Shown here: positions 34,474 to 46,159 of the stretch, one piece after another | Numbering within the stretch: position 1 is the stretch's first letter | Layout: each line of letters starts with the position of its first letter | Source of the DNA: Eudasyphora cyanicolor | Taxonomy: Eukaryota; Arthropoda; Insecta; Diptera; Muscidae | Direction: 5' to 3' | Length of the DNA stretch: 64,000 nucleotides | Assembly (NCBI GenBank): GCA_963930755.1 | Contig: OZ005735.1 | Coordinates: forward strand, 269,392,556-269,456,555 | Position numbers and translations under genes: made by a program | Notes under the pieces: generated by a model | Told to the model about the DNA's origin: nothing | Seen by the model: the letters and a program-made list of their open reading frames with translations, nothing else | The model's database searches: none

Positions 34474-36097
34474 GAAAATACAATGTTATGCACCAACCGA
34501 ACCGGATGATGATACAAACAAAGATGTTTTCTACCAACAACTTGAAGCTACGCTGGGCTCTGTAGCAACTGGTGACATAAAAATACTCATTGGCGATATC
34601 AACGCGAAAGTAGGAAATGACAACAAAAATCTACAGGCTGTAATGGGAAATCAAGGAGTTGGACCACATAGAAACAATAACGGTGATAGACTTGTAGATC
34701 TGTGCGCCCGCCACCGGCTCTTCATTGGAGGCACTAAGTTTATACATCGAGATATACACAAATACACCTGGGAATCTCCGAATGGTATCACAAGAAATCA
34801 GATCGACCACATTATAGTCAGCAAACTTTTACTTGGCTGCTTACTTGATGTGAAAACTCGGCGAGGAGCTGATGTCGATAGTGACCACCATCTACTTGTC
34901 GGGAAGTTTATACTTCGTCCGGCGGCTACATCCAAAAAATACCGCAAAGTTCAATACAATCTAGCTCTAGCAGCGAATTTGCCAACACTTTGAACCCGAA
35001 TGAAGAACAAACTTGGGAAACTATAACACATGCGTGTAAATGTAGCGCCGAAACTGTTCTTGGAACACGCAATCATGCCTTAAAACCCTGGATTAGCGAT
35101 GAGTCCTGGAGTGAGATTAAAACTCGCAGAAAACTTAAAAATGCCGTAACAAGTGCTAAAACAGCAGTAACAAAAGCCGTCGTCGAAACTCAATATCGAA
35201 CATCAGCAAACAAAGTAAAACGGATGGTGCGTGCTGATCGCGAGAAATACTGCAACAACATCGCAACAGACGCAGAAAAATGTGCAAATACTGGTAACCT
35301 GAGAGGGGTCTATATTGCCATAAATCGTCTAAGCGGAAAGCCAAAGAAAAACACCACTGTTATAAAAGACCGAGATGACTGCGACATTGCAAATACGGAT
35401 CAACCACTTGAACGATGGAAAGAATTTTTCAGCAACTCCGACATAACTACTCCTGATGCAGATATGTGAAGCCACACAACTGGAAGACGCAACCAAAGAC
35501 GTGACATCAACACATCGCCGCCATCATTAATTTAGATCTCGTCTGCACTCTCTAAATTAAAAAACAACAAAGCTGCCGGACCCGATACAATTCCAGCTGA
35601 GCTACTCAAGTACGGGGCAACACCAATAGCGCAGGTACTCACGCCAATAATACGGGAGGCCTGGTCAAACGACTGCATCCCACCCAGTTGGAAGTCTGGA
35701 GTAATAATAACCATCCCCAAAAAAGGAGTCCTCACACAATGCAAAAACTGGAGAGGAATAACTCTAGTAAACGCCATCCAAAAACTAATGGCCCAAATTA
35801 TACTCCAAAGAATCTCACCAATGGTAGACACTATCCTACGGAAAGAGCAAGCGGGCTTCAGACGCGGCCGCTCATGCTCCGATCACATAAATACTTTACG
35901 TATTATCATCGAGTAGTCGCTGGAATTTAACAGCCAACTTTACATGCTATTCATTGACTTCGAACGCGCATTCGATACGATTTCGCGCCCTGCACTGTGG
36001 TCAGCACTCAAATGATATGTCATGGAGTCAGGTCAAGGCCATGTCAAGCGATCGAAACAGGTGGAAAGAGTTTATTAACGCCCTATGTTCAAATTGA
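34474..36097 (+). pseudogene. Non-LTR retrotransposon: endonuclease and reverse transcriptase remnant
   Basis: The first frame (to 34993) is an apurinic-type endonuclease: QCYAPTEPDD, ILIGDINAKVG, LFIGGTKF, TWESPNGITRNQIDHI and SDHHLLVGKF. After a stop, 34990-35469 is the linker. Reverse transcriptase motifs follow: LKNNKAAGPDTIPAELLKYG, IPKKGVLTQCKNWRGI, EQAGFRRGRSCSDHI and FIDFERAFDTI. The YxDD core is deleted near 36018, and the C-terminus SSDRNRWKEFINALCSN ends at TGA 36095-36097. It is 5'-truncated and dead. The clade is not assigned; the endonuclease resembles copies often mislabelled craniofacial development protein 2. Confidence 0.85.
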
Positions 36098-36162
36098 ATA
36101 TTTATTTCATGTAGTGTGATTTTTATTGTCAATCTATTGAAATAATAAAAGGAAAAAAAATA

Positions 36163-37208
36163 AAGTAAACCGACTAATAGAAAATTCATTTATTTTTTTG
36201 TTTTATTTAAATTATTATCAATTTAAATTGCATTTAAAAACTTTTGTTAAAGGTAAAAGCTGTTTACTTTTTGTACAAAAAGGTACATTTGTGTGGGAGG
36301 TACCAAATGGGGCGTCCCAATAACGCTCACTTTTCTCTGGACTCTAGGTACTACAAAAGCATTACACTGTACAAAATTTCAAGTATTTACATGCACTGGT
36401 ATTGAAGTTATAAGCTGTTAACTTTTGGTGTAAAATGGTACATTTGTGTGGGGCTTGCCAATTACGCACACTTTTCTCTAGATTCTAGGTACAATAAAAG
36501 CATTGCACTGTACGAAATTTCAAGTATTTGTATGTACTGGTATTAAATTTATAAGCTGGTAACTTTTGGTACAAAATGGTCCATTTGTGTGGGAGGTCCC
36601 AAAAGGAGCGTGGCAATAATGTGCATTTTTCACTGTATTGTAGGTACTGTTAAACCATTACACTGTACCACAGTGCAAGTCTTTGTATACCCTGCTAGTA
36701 AAGTTATAAGCTATTAACTTTTGGTTCAAAATTGTCCATTTGTGTGGGAGGTACCAAAAGGGGCGTGGCAACTTCGCCTATTTTCCTCGAGGTAATAGTG
36801 ACTAATAAACTAATACATACTATGTATGTGTAGAATTTCAGAGGATTCAAATAAGTAGTATAGAAGTTATTAAATAATCAATATTTCACCAAAATGTATC
36901 CCTTAGTGGGGGAGGTAATTGAAGGAGTGGACCAATATGGCCCATCTTCGAACTTAGCCGGAGATAGAAAAAAAATATTACCACATACCAAATTTGAGGT
37001 CAATCGGTTACTTTTTTCGAGAGTTATCATGCACACCAGCCAACAGACAGACGGACGGACAAACAGACGGACATTGCTCATTCAACTTAAAACGACCCAA
37101 AACGGATATCCGCCGAACATACTTAGGGTCTTAGGTCACTCCTTCGATGTGTTACACCGTGGCCCGTAACAAATGATATATACCCTCGTTTCACTAAAGT
37201 GAGGGTAC
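36163..37208 (-). mobile_element. Family 2 Helentron-like element
   Basis: It runs from a degenerate right hairpin (AGTAAACCGACTAATAG near 36163) through repeated GTGTGGGAGGTACCAA units (about 36290, 36590, 36745) of roughly 150 bp. The GACAGACGGACGG tract follows at 37040, and the left palindrome (TATACCCTC...GAGGGTA) ends near 37208. Its layout is the same as family 1, with unrelated sequence. Confidence 0.8.
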
Positions 37209-37364
37209 AAAAAAAACATATTAAATTTAAATTTGGGTAATATTAAATTTTTTAAATTTGTAGCGAAGTTGAAGGAATATCGAAGACTTTTTATTTTTTT
37301 ATGTTCAGAGGTAGGCCTGAAAACACCTGGAGAAGATTAGTGCTGGCGGATGCAACGAGTCTGT
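37209..37364. other. No gene recognised
   Basis: AT-rich spacer. Nothing could be supported. Confidence 0.4.
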
Positions 37365-37391
37365 CATGTTATTTTTGTTAGGCATTTCATC

Positions 37392-38078
37392 ATGGAAATT
37401 ATTCAGTTTTATTATCAAAATAATCGTTCGCAATTGCGCTAAGTCCATTTTTTTTAAATCCAAAAAAAAAAAACACTTTCCAGTCGACCCGCGACCTTGA
37501 CACCCATGAGCAATATTTTAGCTCTCGTTAAGTAAGAGCTATCTTTTTTGCCATTGACCGATTCCCGATCCGACGTACCGGAATCATCGGTCCAAATTTC
37601 TTCAAAATATGGTGATATTTACCATATTTCTTCAAAATATGGTAAGGTGAGAACGTAACCGTCAATGGCGACCGTTATCGTGCCATGATAACCGACTTTT
37701 TGATGCCTCAAAGTGAAGCTCGTGATTTCGGCGACATTTGGTTTCAACGGCGCCACTTTCCACACATCACATCAATCAATGGATTTATTGGGAAAACACT
37801 TGGGTGAGCAGATAATTTCACGTTTTGGGCCGGTCGATTGGCCACAAAGATCGTGTGATATCACACCGTTAGACTTTTTCCTGTAGGGATATGTAAAGTC
37901 TAAAGTTTATGCGGACAAACCTGCTTCAATTCAGGCCTTGGAGCAAAACATCACGCGTGTCATTCGCCAGTTACCAGTCGAAATGCTCGAACGAGTCATC
38001 GAAAATTGGAGTCAACGGATGGATCATCTGAGACGTAGTCGCGGCCAACATTTGATAGACATAATCTTCAAAAAATAA
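37392..38078 (+). pseudogene. Mariner-like transposase remnant (M3)
   Basis: A short N-terminus (MEIIQFYYQNNRS) is followed by a scrambled middle, then SCDITPLDFFL, a stop, GYVKSKVYADKPASIQALEQ and LPVEMLERVIENW, and finally RRSRGQHLIDIIFKK before TAA 38076-38078. It lacks the first catalytic motifs. Confidence 0.75.
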
Positions 38079-38147
38079 ATGACAAATAATGTTCTTTCAA
38101 ACGATAACAAACATTCCACATTCAATTTGAATTTCCTGTGTTTTTTT

Positions 38148-39121
38148 ATACCCTACACCACACTGTGGTACAGGGTATTATGACTTTGTGCATTTGTTTG
38201 TTACACCTAAAAGGAGAAGAGATAGACCCATTGTTTATTATACCGATCGACTCAGAATCACTTTCTGAGTCGATTTAGCCATGTCCGTCTGTCTGTCTGT
38301 CTGTCTGTCCGTCTGTCCATGTATTCTTGTAATCAAAGTGCAGGTCGTATTTATGGTCCGATTGTGATGAAATTTAGCATAGTGCTCTTTTTTGGCCCAA
38401 GGACGATACCTATTGAAATTGGTTAAAATCGGTTCAGATTTGGATATAGTCCCCATATATATGTTTCACCCGATTTGACATGCAAGCGCCGTAGAAACCA
38501 CATTTTACATCCGATCTTTATGAAATTCGGCAGAGGGAGTTTTATTATTACGTGAATGAACACTACCAAATTCGGAGAAAATCCGATCAGATTTAGATAT
38601 AGCCCCCATATATATGTTTCACCCGATTTAGCATGTAAGCGCTGTAGGAACTGTATTTTAAATCAGATCAGTACGAAATTTGGCAGAGAGAGTTCTCTTA
38701 TTACATGAATAAACATTGCCAAATTCGGGGAAAATCGGTTCAGATTTAGATATAGCCACCATATATATGTTTCACCCGATTTAACATTTAAGCGCTGTAG
38801 AAATCGTGTTTTATATCCGATCAGTACGAAATTTAACAGAGAGAGTTCTCTTATTACATGAATAAAGACTGCCAAATTCGGGAAAAATCGGTTCAGATTT
38901 TAACATAGTCCCAATATATATGTTACACCCGATTTGACATGTAAGCGCTGTAGAAACCGTGTTTTATATCCGATCAGTACGAAAATCGGCAGAGAGAGTT
39001 TGCTTATTACATGTATGAACACTGCCAAATTCTTATCGCAATGCCCATTTTCGCATTGGTAGGTAGGTGTAGGGTATTATATAGTCGGCCCCGCCCGACT
39101 TTCTGTCTTTCCTTACTGGTT
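38148..39121 (+). mobile_element. Family 1, subtype C, full-length
   Basis: Both termini are present. Central units of about 152 bp carry TTTCACCCGATTT and GGCAGAGAGAGTT variants that define subtype C (38448, 38605, 38757, 38909). It is inserted in the M3 element. Confidence 0.9.
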
Positions 39122-39165
39122 TTCTTTAAAAAAGTAGGGAACTTTGAAATGGATCACCCTATGTA

Positions 39166-40490
39166 TATAACACAATGCCGTACTTATGAACACGCATCAC
39201 TCGATCCATCAACGATCCATCAACCATCAACGGATGGTTCGATTTTCATGATTTTGGGCTTGGCCACAGGAAGAACCCCATAAAGGAAAATTTTGCATTG
39301 GTCAAGGGAGCGCGACACAGCCAGCGCAGCATTAAAACTCAACAACGGATTGTTTGATTTTCACAATTTTGGGATTAATTGGATCGTATTGGACTAAGGA
39401 AGAGCACAATAGAGGAAAATTTAAAATTGGCCATTGAGGCTTCGCGCGGTCAACACAAACCCATAGCTCAAATTTTGGGCTTGAAGGCTATGAACCCTTC
39501 AAGCCCAAAAGTGACACCATGTGGGGACATTTATTGTTTGTCAAAGGACGCGAAACTGACAACTAAACTTTATAGCACGAGAACGGATCCTTTGATTTTC
39601 AATATTTTGAGTTTAATGTATTCGTATAGACCTAAGGAAGAACACTGTAGAGGGAAAGTTAGCATTGATAAAAGGGGCGTGAAACCGCCTTACAGCTCTA
39701 GAACGGATCGTTTGATTTCACAATTTTGTGCTTAAGAAAATGTAGGATTGGTTAAAGGTCGTTGAAATGACCACACAACCTCATAACTGGAGAGCAGATC
39801 ATATGCTGCCCATACCACGCAGCATATTGAGGGAGGGCCATTGAGGGAGATTTATATTATTGGTCAAGGAGGCATGGCAAGCTCAAGGAGGCATATCACC
39901 GTTCGTTCAGATCGTTCGATATCACCTTTTCGGGATTGGTTGGCCCAAGGAAGGATACTATGGTATAGTCAAACGGGTGTGGCGCGGCCAACATACCTTC
40001 GAGAACTGATCATTCGATTTCTACCATTTTGGGTTTAATGGTTTTGTATTGGCCCCAGAAGTGATGCTGTGGAGGAAAATTTGGGATTGACCAAAGAGGG
40101 GCGAGTGGCCAACACAACCTTATATTATTTTTGGAATTGATGGGTTCGTATCGGCCGAACTAAGGATGCAATGGACGAAATTTTTGGATTGGTCAAAGGG
40201 CGCGACAAGGTCAAGACAACCTCATAATTCGAGTACGGATCGTAAGAACTTTACTATTTCGGACTTAATGGATTGTTATTGTCCCAAGGACACACAATGG
40301 AGGAAAATTTCTGATTGGTCAATGTGCGTTGCGGCAATTTACAATTTTTGGCTAGATGTATTCGTGTTGGCCAAAGAAGGACCCTTTCGAGGAACATTTT
40401 ATATTTGTCAAATGGGCGCGTCACGGGCAACGCTACCTCAACAACACAACGTCATAACTCTAGAAGGAATCTTTTGATGTTATGATTTCG
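39166..40490 (+). repeat. Degenerate tandem array, about 125-bp period
   Basis: About eleven diverged units share the chain CTCATAACTCGAGAACGGATC, TTTGATTTTCACAATTTTGG, GGAAGGACACTATGGAGGAA and ATTGGTCAAAGGGGCGCG. The ATTGGTCAA landmark recurs at intervals of 76-225 bp, mostly 100-140. Open frames across it change with the unit and are not genes. Confidence 0.75.
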
Positions 40491-40614
40491 TGCTTGACGG
40501 GTTAATGTATTGTCCAAGGAAGGACACTATGGGGGAAATGTTAGTATTGTGCAAAGAGACGTGGCATGGGCAGCATAACATCATAACTCGAGAACATATC
40601 TTATTTATTCGATA

Positions 40615-40643
40615 TTTCGTTCCTCTTTGAGGAACATCCTCAG
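40615..40643 (-). ncRNA. Hammerhead-like core motif
   Basis: The minus strand reads CTGAGGA, stem GTTCCTC/GAGGAAC, then GAAA. A relic of the same family as 6842. UATC after GAAA could pair with GATA 14 bases later, but the next base is incompatible with a classical cleavage triplet. Confidence 0.35.
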
Positions 40644-41297
40644 GAATATGAGTATGTAAACAAAACTAACACAAAACATGGAAAGACATACGTCCTGCCG
40701 TGTTGCCGTGTGTTTTCTTACTCAATTACTTACTAAAATACAGAATAAAGATCGATTATTCAGATAACTATATTTCAAATTATACTTCAGTTATTCTCAC
40801 TGTATTTAATACAATACTAAGCATTGCAAATAATTTGAATTAACCGAATAAAAGGAAGCCAATTTGGATAGAACGAAGTTCGCTCGGCCAGCTAGTTAAT
40901 AATAATTTAATTAAAACAAAAAAAAAAAAAAATTATTTTTTTGTTTCAATTATGGTGAGGGGATAAGTCGGTTTACTCGACTGAACTTTCTTACTTGTTA
41001 AAAAGTACATTTGTATTTATTAAACAGAAGACTTAAGACACATGCACTTGACATTATTTTCTTTGTGTTCATTGAATTTATATACATTTGTCAAATGGGC
41101 GCGTCACGGGCAACGCTACCTCAACAACACAACGTCATAACTCTAGAAGGAATCTTTTGATGTTATGATTTCGTGCTTGATGGGTTAATGTATTGTCCAA
41201 GGAAGGACACTATGGGGGAAATGTTAGTATTGTGCAAAGAGACGTGGCATGGGCAGCATAACATCATAACTCGAGAACATATCTTATTTATTCGATA

Positions 41298-41326
41298 TTT
41301 CGTTCCTCTTTGAGGAATATCCTCAG
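41298..41326 (-). ncRNA. Hammerhead-like core motif (tandem duplicate)
   Basis: This is the duplicated counterpart of 40615-40643, with one base change weakening stem II. Confidence 0.3.
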
Positions 41327-41809
41327 GAATATGAGTATGTAAACAAAACTAACACAAAACATGGAAAGACATACGTCCTGCCGTGTTGCCGTGTTGCCGT
41401 GTGTTTTCTTACTCAATTACTTACTAAAATACAGAATAAAGATCGATTATTCAGATAACTATATTTCAAATTATACTTCAGTTATTCTCACTGTATTTAA
41501 TACAATACTAAGCATTGCAAATAATTTGAATTAACCGAATAAAAGGAAGCCAATTTGGATAGAACGAAGTTTGCTCGGCCAGCTAGTTAATAATAATTTA
41601 ATTAAAACAAAAAAAATTAAAAAAAATTATTTTTTTGTTTCAATTATGGTGAGGGGATAAGTCGGTTTACTCGACTGAACTTTCTTACTTGTTAAAAAGT
41701 ACATTTGTATTTATTAAACAGAAGACTTAAGACACATGCACTTGACATTATTTTCTTTGTGTTCATTGAATTTATATACATTCAAGTACTAAAAGACACA
41801 CAATAGCTA

Positions 41810-42554
41810 CACGCTGAAAAAAAATATTGTTCCAAACATATTCTGCTGGAAACATACATATGTTTAGGGTACACTCCAAATATATAATATTTGACACTCA
41901 CAAATATAATTTGTTTGTGAGGACGTTGTTCTAAACAAAATTATGTTTTCATCCCAATATTTTTTTATTTGGAAATAATTATTCCAAAACAATGATTAAT
42001 TTGTATTTAAGTATTTTGGCAATGTATTGATGTCTTAATTTAAAGGAAAGTCTTCAGTTTGTTTAGAAATTTAAAGTTAAATTTTTTAGAAATTTTTGTT
42101 TGAAAAATAATATTAAAATTTAAATCGTATAATCTTGGGTAACGACAAATTGATGGATTGACAATAGGACTATTTATAAATTAAAAATAAGTGCTGTAAA
42201 ACAAAAGAAAATGTTGCTTACGACATTTTTACCTATAAAGTATAACACAAAATCTAGGAAAAACAAAATTAAAAATTGCCGAAGTCAACAATGTTTTAAA
42301 ATTATTTTGAATATAATGTATTTCGATATATTCTTAAACAATATCTTTGTTTGTTTGTAAACACATATTTTATTTGTGACAGTAAGTTCGCAAATATAAT
42401 TTGTTGTAATATATTAATATATGCCTTCCAAACAAAATTTCTTGATTTTCAAATAAAATATATTTGTTCAAAAATATATAATATTTAAAAATTTTGGTTC
42501 CAAGTATATTTTCTTTGAATTCAAACATATCAAAAATGGCAATTTTCCTCCGTG
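41810..42554 (+). mobile_element. Family 3, CAC-ended element, copy 3
   Basis: It begins CACGCTGAAAAAAAATATTG and ends GCAATTTTCCTCCGTG, with TA on each side (41808-41809 and 42555-42556). Subterminal GTTCCAAACATATTCTGC and interior AAATATATAATATTT phrases match copies 1 and 2. It is non-coding. Confidence 0.8.
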
Positions 42555-42556
42555 TA

Positions 42557-43107
42557 CAAGGCACAGATCTAAGCTTAGTTTGAAATGAAAATTAAAATAT
42601 CAAAATTCCTCTTTCTCATTTCTAATGTTTAATCAAGTCTATGCACCTATGTTCCACACCGGAATGACGGGAACAGTTATATGTATATATATGATCAATT
42701 GAAGTTTTTGCATATTTTATTAGAACTGAAGAAAATTTACTGCATAATAAAATGTCAAATATGCCCAAACAAAATATTTTGTTGTACATTTGTAGATTGG
42801 CCATAAATAGATCTCTTAATATAAGTATGTATTATGCAAAAGATTCATTTGCTTTCACGGGACACCCTCGTGAATATATGTATGTATGTACCGCTTCACA
42901 TTACCCGATACTGGTTAGCCGATTTAATCACAATAAGAGAGGCAATAGGGAATATAAAAAAATTTGAATTATTAAAATTCAAGGTTTTCGTTGGGTTGGG
43001 AATTTTAGGTTTCTTAGAGACTTGCAATTTTACCGCCCAGAAAAAAAAACTTGATTCTTTTTAAAGTTAGTTATTAATGTTCTGGAGTAAATTTTAGCAA
43101 TCTACCT
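42557..43107. other. Upstream region of cuticle gene 2, no gene recognised
   Basis: Mostly unique DNA, likely holding regulatory sequence for the cuticle gene. GTATGTATGTA occurs near 42880. No other gene is supported. Confidence 0.4.
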
Positions 43108-43115
43108 ATAAAAAC
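43108..43115 (+). promoter_or_regulatory. TATA box of cuticle gene 2
   Basis: TATAAAAA lies 65 bases before the ATG. The following leader (ACACGGCCGACGGAGACAT) is almost identical to that of cuticle gene 3, placing the start site near 43138. Confidence 0.75.
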
Positions 43116-43180
43116 ACGGCCGACGGAGACATTTGGCATCCATAAAGTTTTTAACTATCTACGGAACAAAACCAATCATC

Positions 43181-43489
43181 ATGAAATTGCTCATCGTTTT
43201 CGCTGCTCTCTGCGTCGTTGCCTTGGCTGCTCCTAGTTCCGATGTTGTAACCGTGAGACAAGAGAGTGAAGTTGGACCCGAAGACTTCTCCCACGCTTTT
43301 GCCACCTCCGATGGTACCGAACAGTCCGCCGAAGGTAAATTGAAGGATGCCGGTTCTGAGCACGAAGCCCTTGTTGTCCATGGTAGCTTCTCCTGGGTTG
43401 ATGAGAAAACCGGCGAAAAATTCACCGTTACCTATGTTGCTGACGAAAATGGTTTCCAACCCTCCGGTGCCCATTTGCCCGTTGCCTAA
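43181..43489 (+). CDS. Larval cuticle protein, Lcp65A-like (RR-1), copy 2
   Basis: A 102-residue secreted cuticle protein with the same plan as copy 1. The signal peptide is MKLLIVFAALCVVALAA. The body includes VTVRQESEVGPEDFSHAF, SAEGKLKDAGSEHEALVV, HGSFSWVDEKTGEKFTV and TYVADENGFQPSGAHLPVA. It is closest to copy 1, from which it differs mainly around residues 18-50. The start at 43181 is preferred over the in-frame ATG at 43133, which lies in the leader before the signal peptide and near the transcription start. It is intronless with no frame defects. Flanks are repeats, and the gene is on the strand opposite to copies 1 and 3. Confidence 0.94.
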   Translation: MKLLIVFAALCVVALAAPSSDVVTVRQESEVGPEDFSHAFATSDGTEQSAEGKLKDAGSEHEALVVHGSFSWVDEKTGEKFTVTYVADENGFQPSGAHLPVA

Positions 43490-43517
43490 ATAAACGACAA
43501 TTTTTATATGGAATATC

Positions 43518-43536
43518 AATAAAATCAAGGAATAAA
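43518..43536 (+). terminator. Poly(A) signals of cuticle gene 2
   Basis: AATAAA at 43518-43523 and again at 43531-43536, 29 and 42 bases after the stop, within a 3' UTR block conserved in all three cuticle genes. Confidence 0.7.
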
Positions 43537-43656
43537 CCTTAAGATTCGGTGTGTGTATATATATATCTATATATGATCCCAGTACTGGTTCAATTGAAAC
43601 ATATTACAGATTTTATTAAGTGGATATTGACGGACAGCTAATTAGGGTCAAGTATT

Positions 43657-44550
43657 AACCAGTAAGGAAAGGCAGAAAGTCGGGCGGGGCCGACTATATA
43701 ATACCCTACCTACCTACCAACCTACCAATGCGAAAATGGGCATTGCGATCAGAATTTGGCTGTGTTCATACATGTAATAAGCAAGCTCTCTCTGCCGATT
43801 TTCGTACTGATCGGATATAAAACACGGTTTCTACAGCGATTACATGTCAAATCGGGTGTAACATATATATTGGGACTATGTTAAAATCTGAACCGATTTT
43901 TCCCGAATTTGGCAGTGTTCATACATGTAATAAGAAAACTCTCTCTGTTAAATTTCGTACGGATCGGATATAAAACACGATTTCTACAGCGAATTTGGCA
44001 GTGTTTATTCATGTAATAAGAGAACTCTCTCTGTTAAATTTCGTACTGATCGGATATAAAACACAATTTCTACAGCGCTTAAATGTTAAATCGGGTGAAA
44101 CATATATATGGTGGCTATATCTAAATCTGAACCGATTTTCCCCGAATTTGGCAATGTTTATTCATGTAATAAGAGAACTCTCTATGCCAAATTTCGTACT
44201 GATCTGATTTAAAATACATTTCCTACAGCGCTTACATGCCAAATCGGGTGAAACATATATATGAACCGATTTTAACCAGTTTCAATAGGGATCGTCCTTG
44301 GGCCAAAAAAGAGCACTATGCTAAATTTCATCACAATCGGACCATAAATACGACCTGCACTTTGATTACAAGAATACATGGACAGACGGACAGACAGACG
44401 GACAGACGGACGGACATGGCTAAATCGACTCAGAAAGTGATCCTGAGTCGATCGGTATAATAAACAATGGGCCTATCTCTTCTCCTTTTAGGTGTTACAA
44501 ACAAATGCACAAAGTCATAATACCCTGTACCACAGTGTGGTGTAGGGTAT
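43657..44550 (-). mobile_element. Family 1, subtype C, full-length
   Basis: It runs from the right hairpin at 43657 to the left palindrome ending 44550. Near 43970-44010 one unit is truncated and joined out of register. It is the only other C copy as complete as 38148-39121, and it lies in opposite orientation. Confidence 0.88.
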
Positions 44551-45121
44551 AAAAATAGTACTAGCAACAAGATGTATATTGCCTACACCGTGTGTCGGTT
44601 GTATATAAATAGTTGAAACAACAATAATAACATGGATACGATCAAGTGAATATGCTTGCAACTAAATCGATGGTTGTATCAATCAATTTAGGATTGTTTT
44701 TTCATTGACACTCGGTTAGTTGTGGTAACTACTTTTAAACTTTCATTATAGTACCATATGATCGATTTTTGTTTGTGGCAACCAATGTTTTATTCTTGAC
44801 AGCAGAAATTGTATCAATAGGCCAAAGATTATTATTGCAACGAATAATTGGTTACTACAACAGAAAAAATATTAATAAATAATCGATTTTTGGTTATCCC
44901 AATAATTTCCCAAATTGAGAATAATTAAGTGAATGTTGGGAAATACAACCGAAAGATTGGTTGCCGTCCTTTTGCTGATACACGACAAACAAAAAAAAAA
45001 ATACTCGACATAAATAAATCTTCAACATTTTGTTTAAGAACGGTATATGTAGTCAAAAATAATCTCGTGTGGATAATAATGTGTGGAATGCAGAATATGT
45101 TGTGCAAAATGTTTTAGGGTA
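44551..45121. repeat. Possible TIR-like element rich in GGTTG/CAACC, left part
   Basis: GGTTGTNNCAACC-like motifs recur through 44590-45120 and again at 45720-45915, suggesting one element interrupted by the MITE at 45122-45518. Clear termini were not identified, and no gene is present. Confidence 0.3.
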
Positions 45122-45518
45122 AGTACAGACGATCGGACAACATTGCCAGAAAAATGGCGGAAAAATGAAACCCTGTGAATTTACAACCGTGTGAACATAC
45201 AATTTTTGTGTTGCAACGTTAGCAGAAAAGCCATTGCGAGATAATTTGCTGATTGTTATATGTGCGAAGTTTATGCATGTGACAACGGCGCCATTGCCAG
45301 AAAAACATTTTATATGCAACACTGTAAATAATGTATTTTTATTGGCAATCCTGCATATAAATATTTACAAAATATATTGTAAATATATAAAATTGTAATG
45401 TTTTCGTGCAATCGTCTGAACTGTCAATTCACCTTTGCCTAACAATCTGTCATTGTCCGTATATTTGCAGCACTTAACAGGGTTGATAGCGTTTGCCGAT
45501 CTGGCAATCGTCTATACT
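45122..45518. mobile_element. Small TIR element (MITE), superfamily unassigned
   Basis: The left end AGTACAGACGATCGG matches the reverse complement of the right end (AGTATAGACGATTGCC). It is about 397 bp and non-coding. Target duplication is unclear. Confidence 0.5.
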
Positions 45519-45934
45519 CAGCTGTACATAAATAATAAATAAAAGCAACAATCATGAAATTGAAAGCACAGGGTTAAGTGATATTTGCATAAAAGTTTTG
45601 TGTTTTTTTTCGTGTATTAAAATTTGTGTCAATTATTTCCACATCAAATAAAATAAAAATTAATGAAAACTGTTTTTAACTGATTGTCGCTAGTATATGA
45701 CTGACAAATTGTCAGAACAACCAGTTGGTTGTGGCAACATACAACAAATAATTTTTGCCACAATTTTCGTAGTTGGCGCAACCAAATGTGATTGTTGTCA
45801 ACATGGAAGCAGAAGTATACCACAACCAAAATGTTGGTTGTCCTGATGGAATCGCATGATAGTAGACAGAACTACCAAAATTCGGTTGGCAAATAATTCG
45901 GTTGAGGCAACCAAACTGTATTCTGTGTGTGTTT
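45519..45934. repeat. Possible GGTTG/CAACC element, right part
   Basis: This continues the CAACC/GGTTG-rich sequence (TTGGTTGTCCTGATGG near 45833) up to the family 3 fragment. No gene is supported. Confidence 0.3.
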
Positions 45935-46147
45935 AAATGAAAATAAATATTTGTTTCGGAAATAATAGTCCCAAAGAAAAACCTATTGGGATGTATACAA
46001 AGATATGTTTAGAACATTATCCTCCCAAATACATAAGTTTTGTGTGTACCAAATATTATATGTTTAGAAAGTACCCTAAATATATATATGTTTCAAGCCG
46101 AATATGTTTGGGACAATATACTACCGAAGCAATGTTTTTTTCAGCGT
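45935..46147 (-). mobile_element. Family 3 fragment
   Basis: About 210 bp of the CAGCGTG-side half of family 3 (GTTTCAAGCCGAATATGTTT) is present. The other half is missing. Confidence 0.7.
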
Positions 46148-46159
46148 ACTTATTAATAT

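Larger units (their letters stand above)
37365..39160 (+). mobile_element. Mariner-like family M3 carrying an inserted family 1 copy
   Basis: The left end is eroded. The right end (GAAATGGATCACCCT) lies at 39160. The family 1 copy at 38148-39121 sits in a T run between CCTGTG and TTAAAAAAGTAGGG, a site seen uninterrupted in 13680-13720. The same nest exists at 50529-51846. Confidence 0.8.
40402..41782 (+). repeat. Direct tandem duplication, about 684-bp unit
   Basis: 40402-41085 and 41086-41782 are near-identical (offset 683-684 bp, plus an extra GTGTTGCC near 41395). The unit contains the last array monomer, a hammerhead-like motif and a family 2-type right hairpin (AAGTCGGTTTACTCGACT). Confidence 0.92.
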
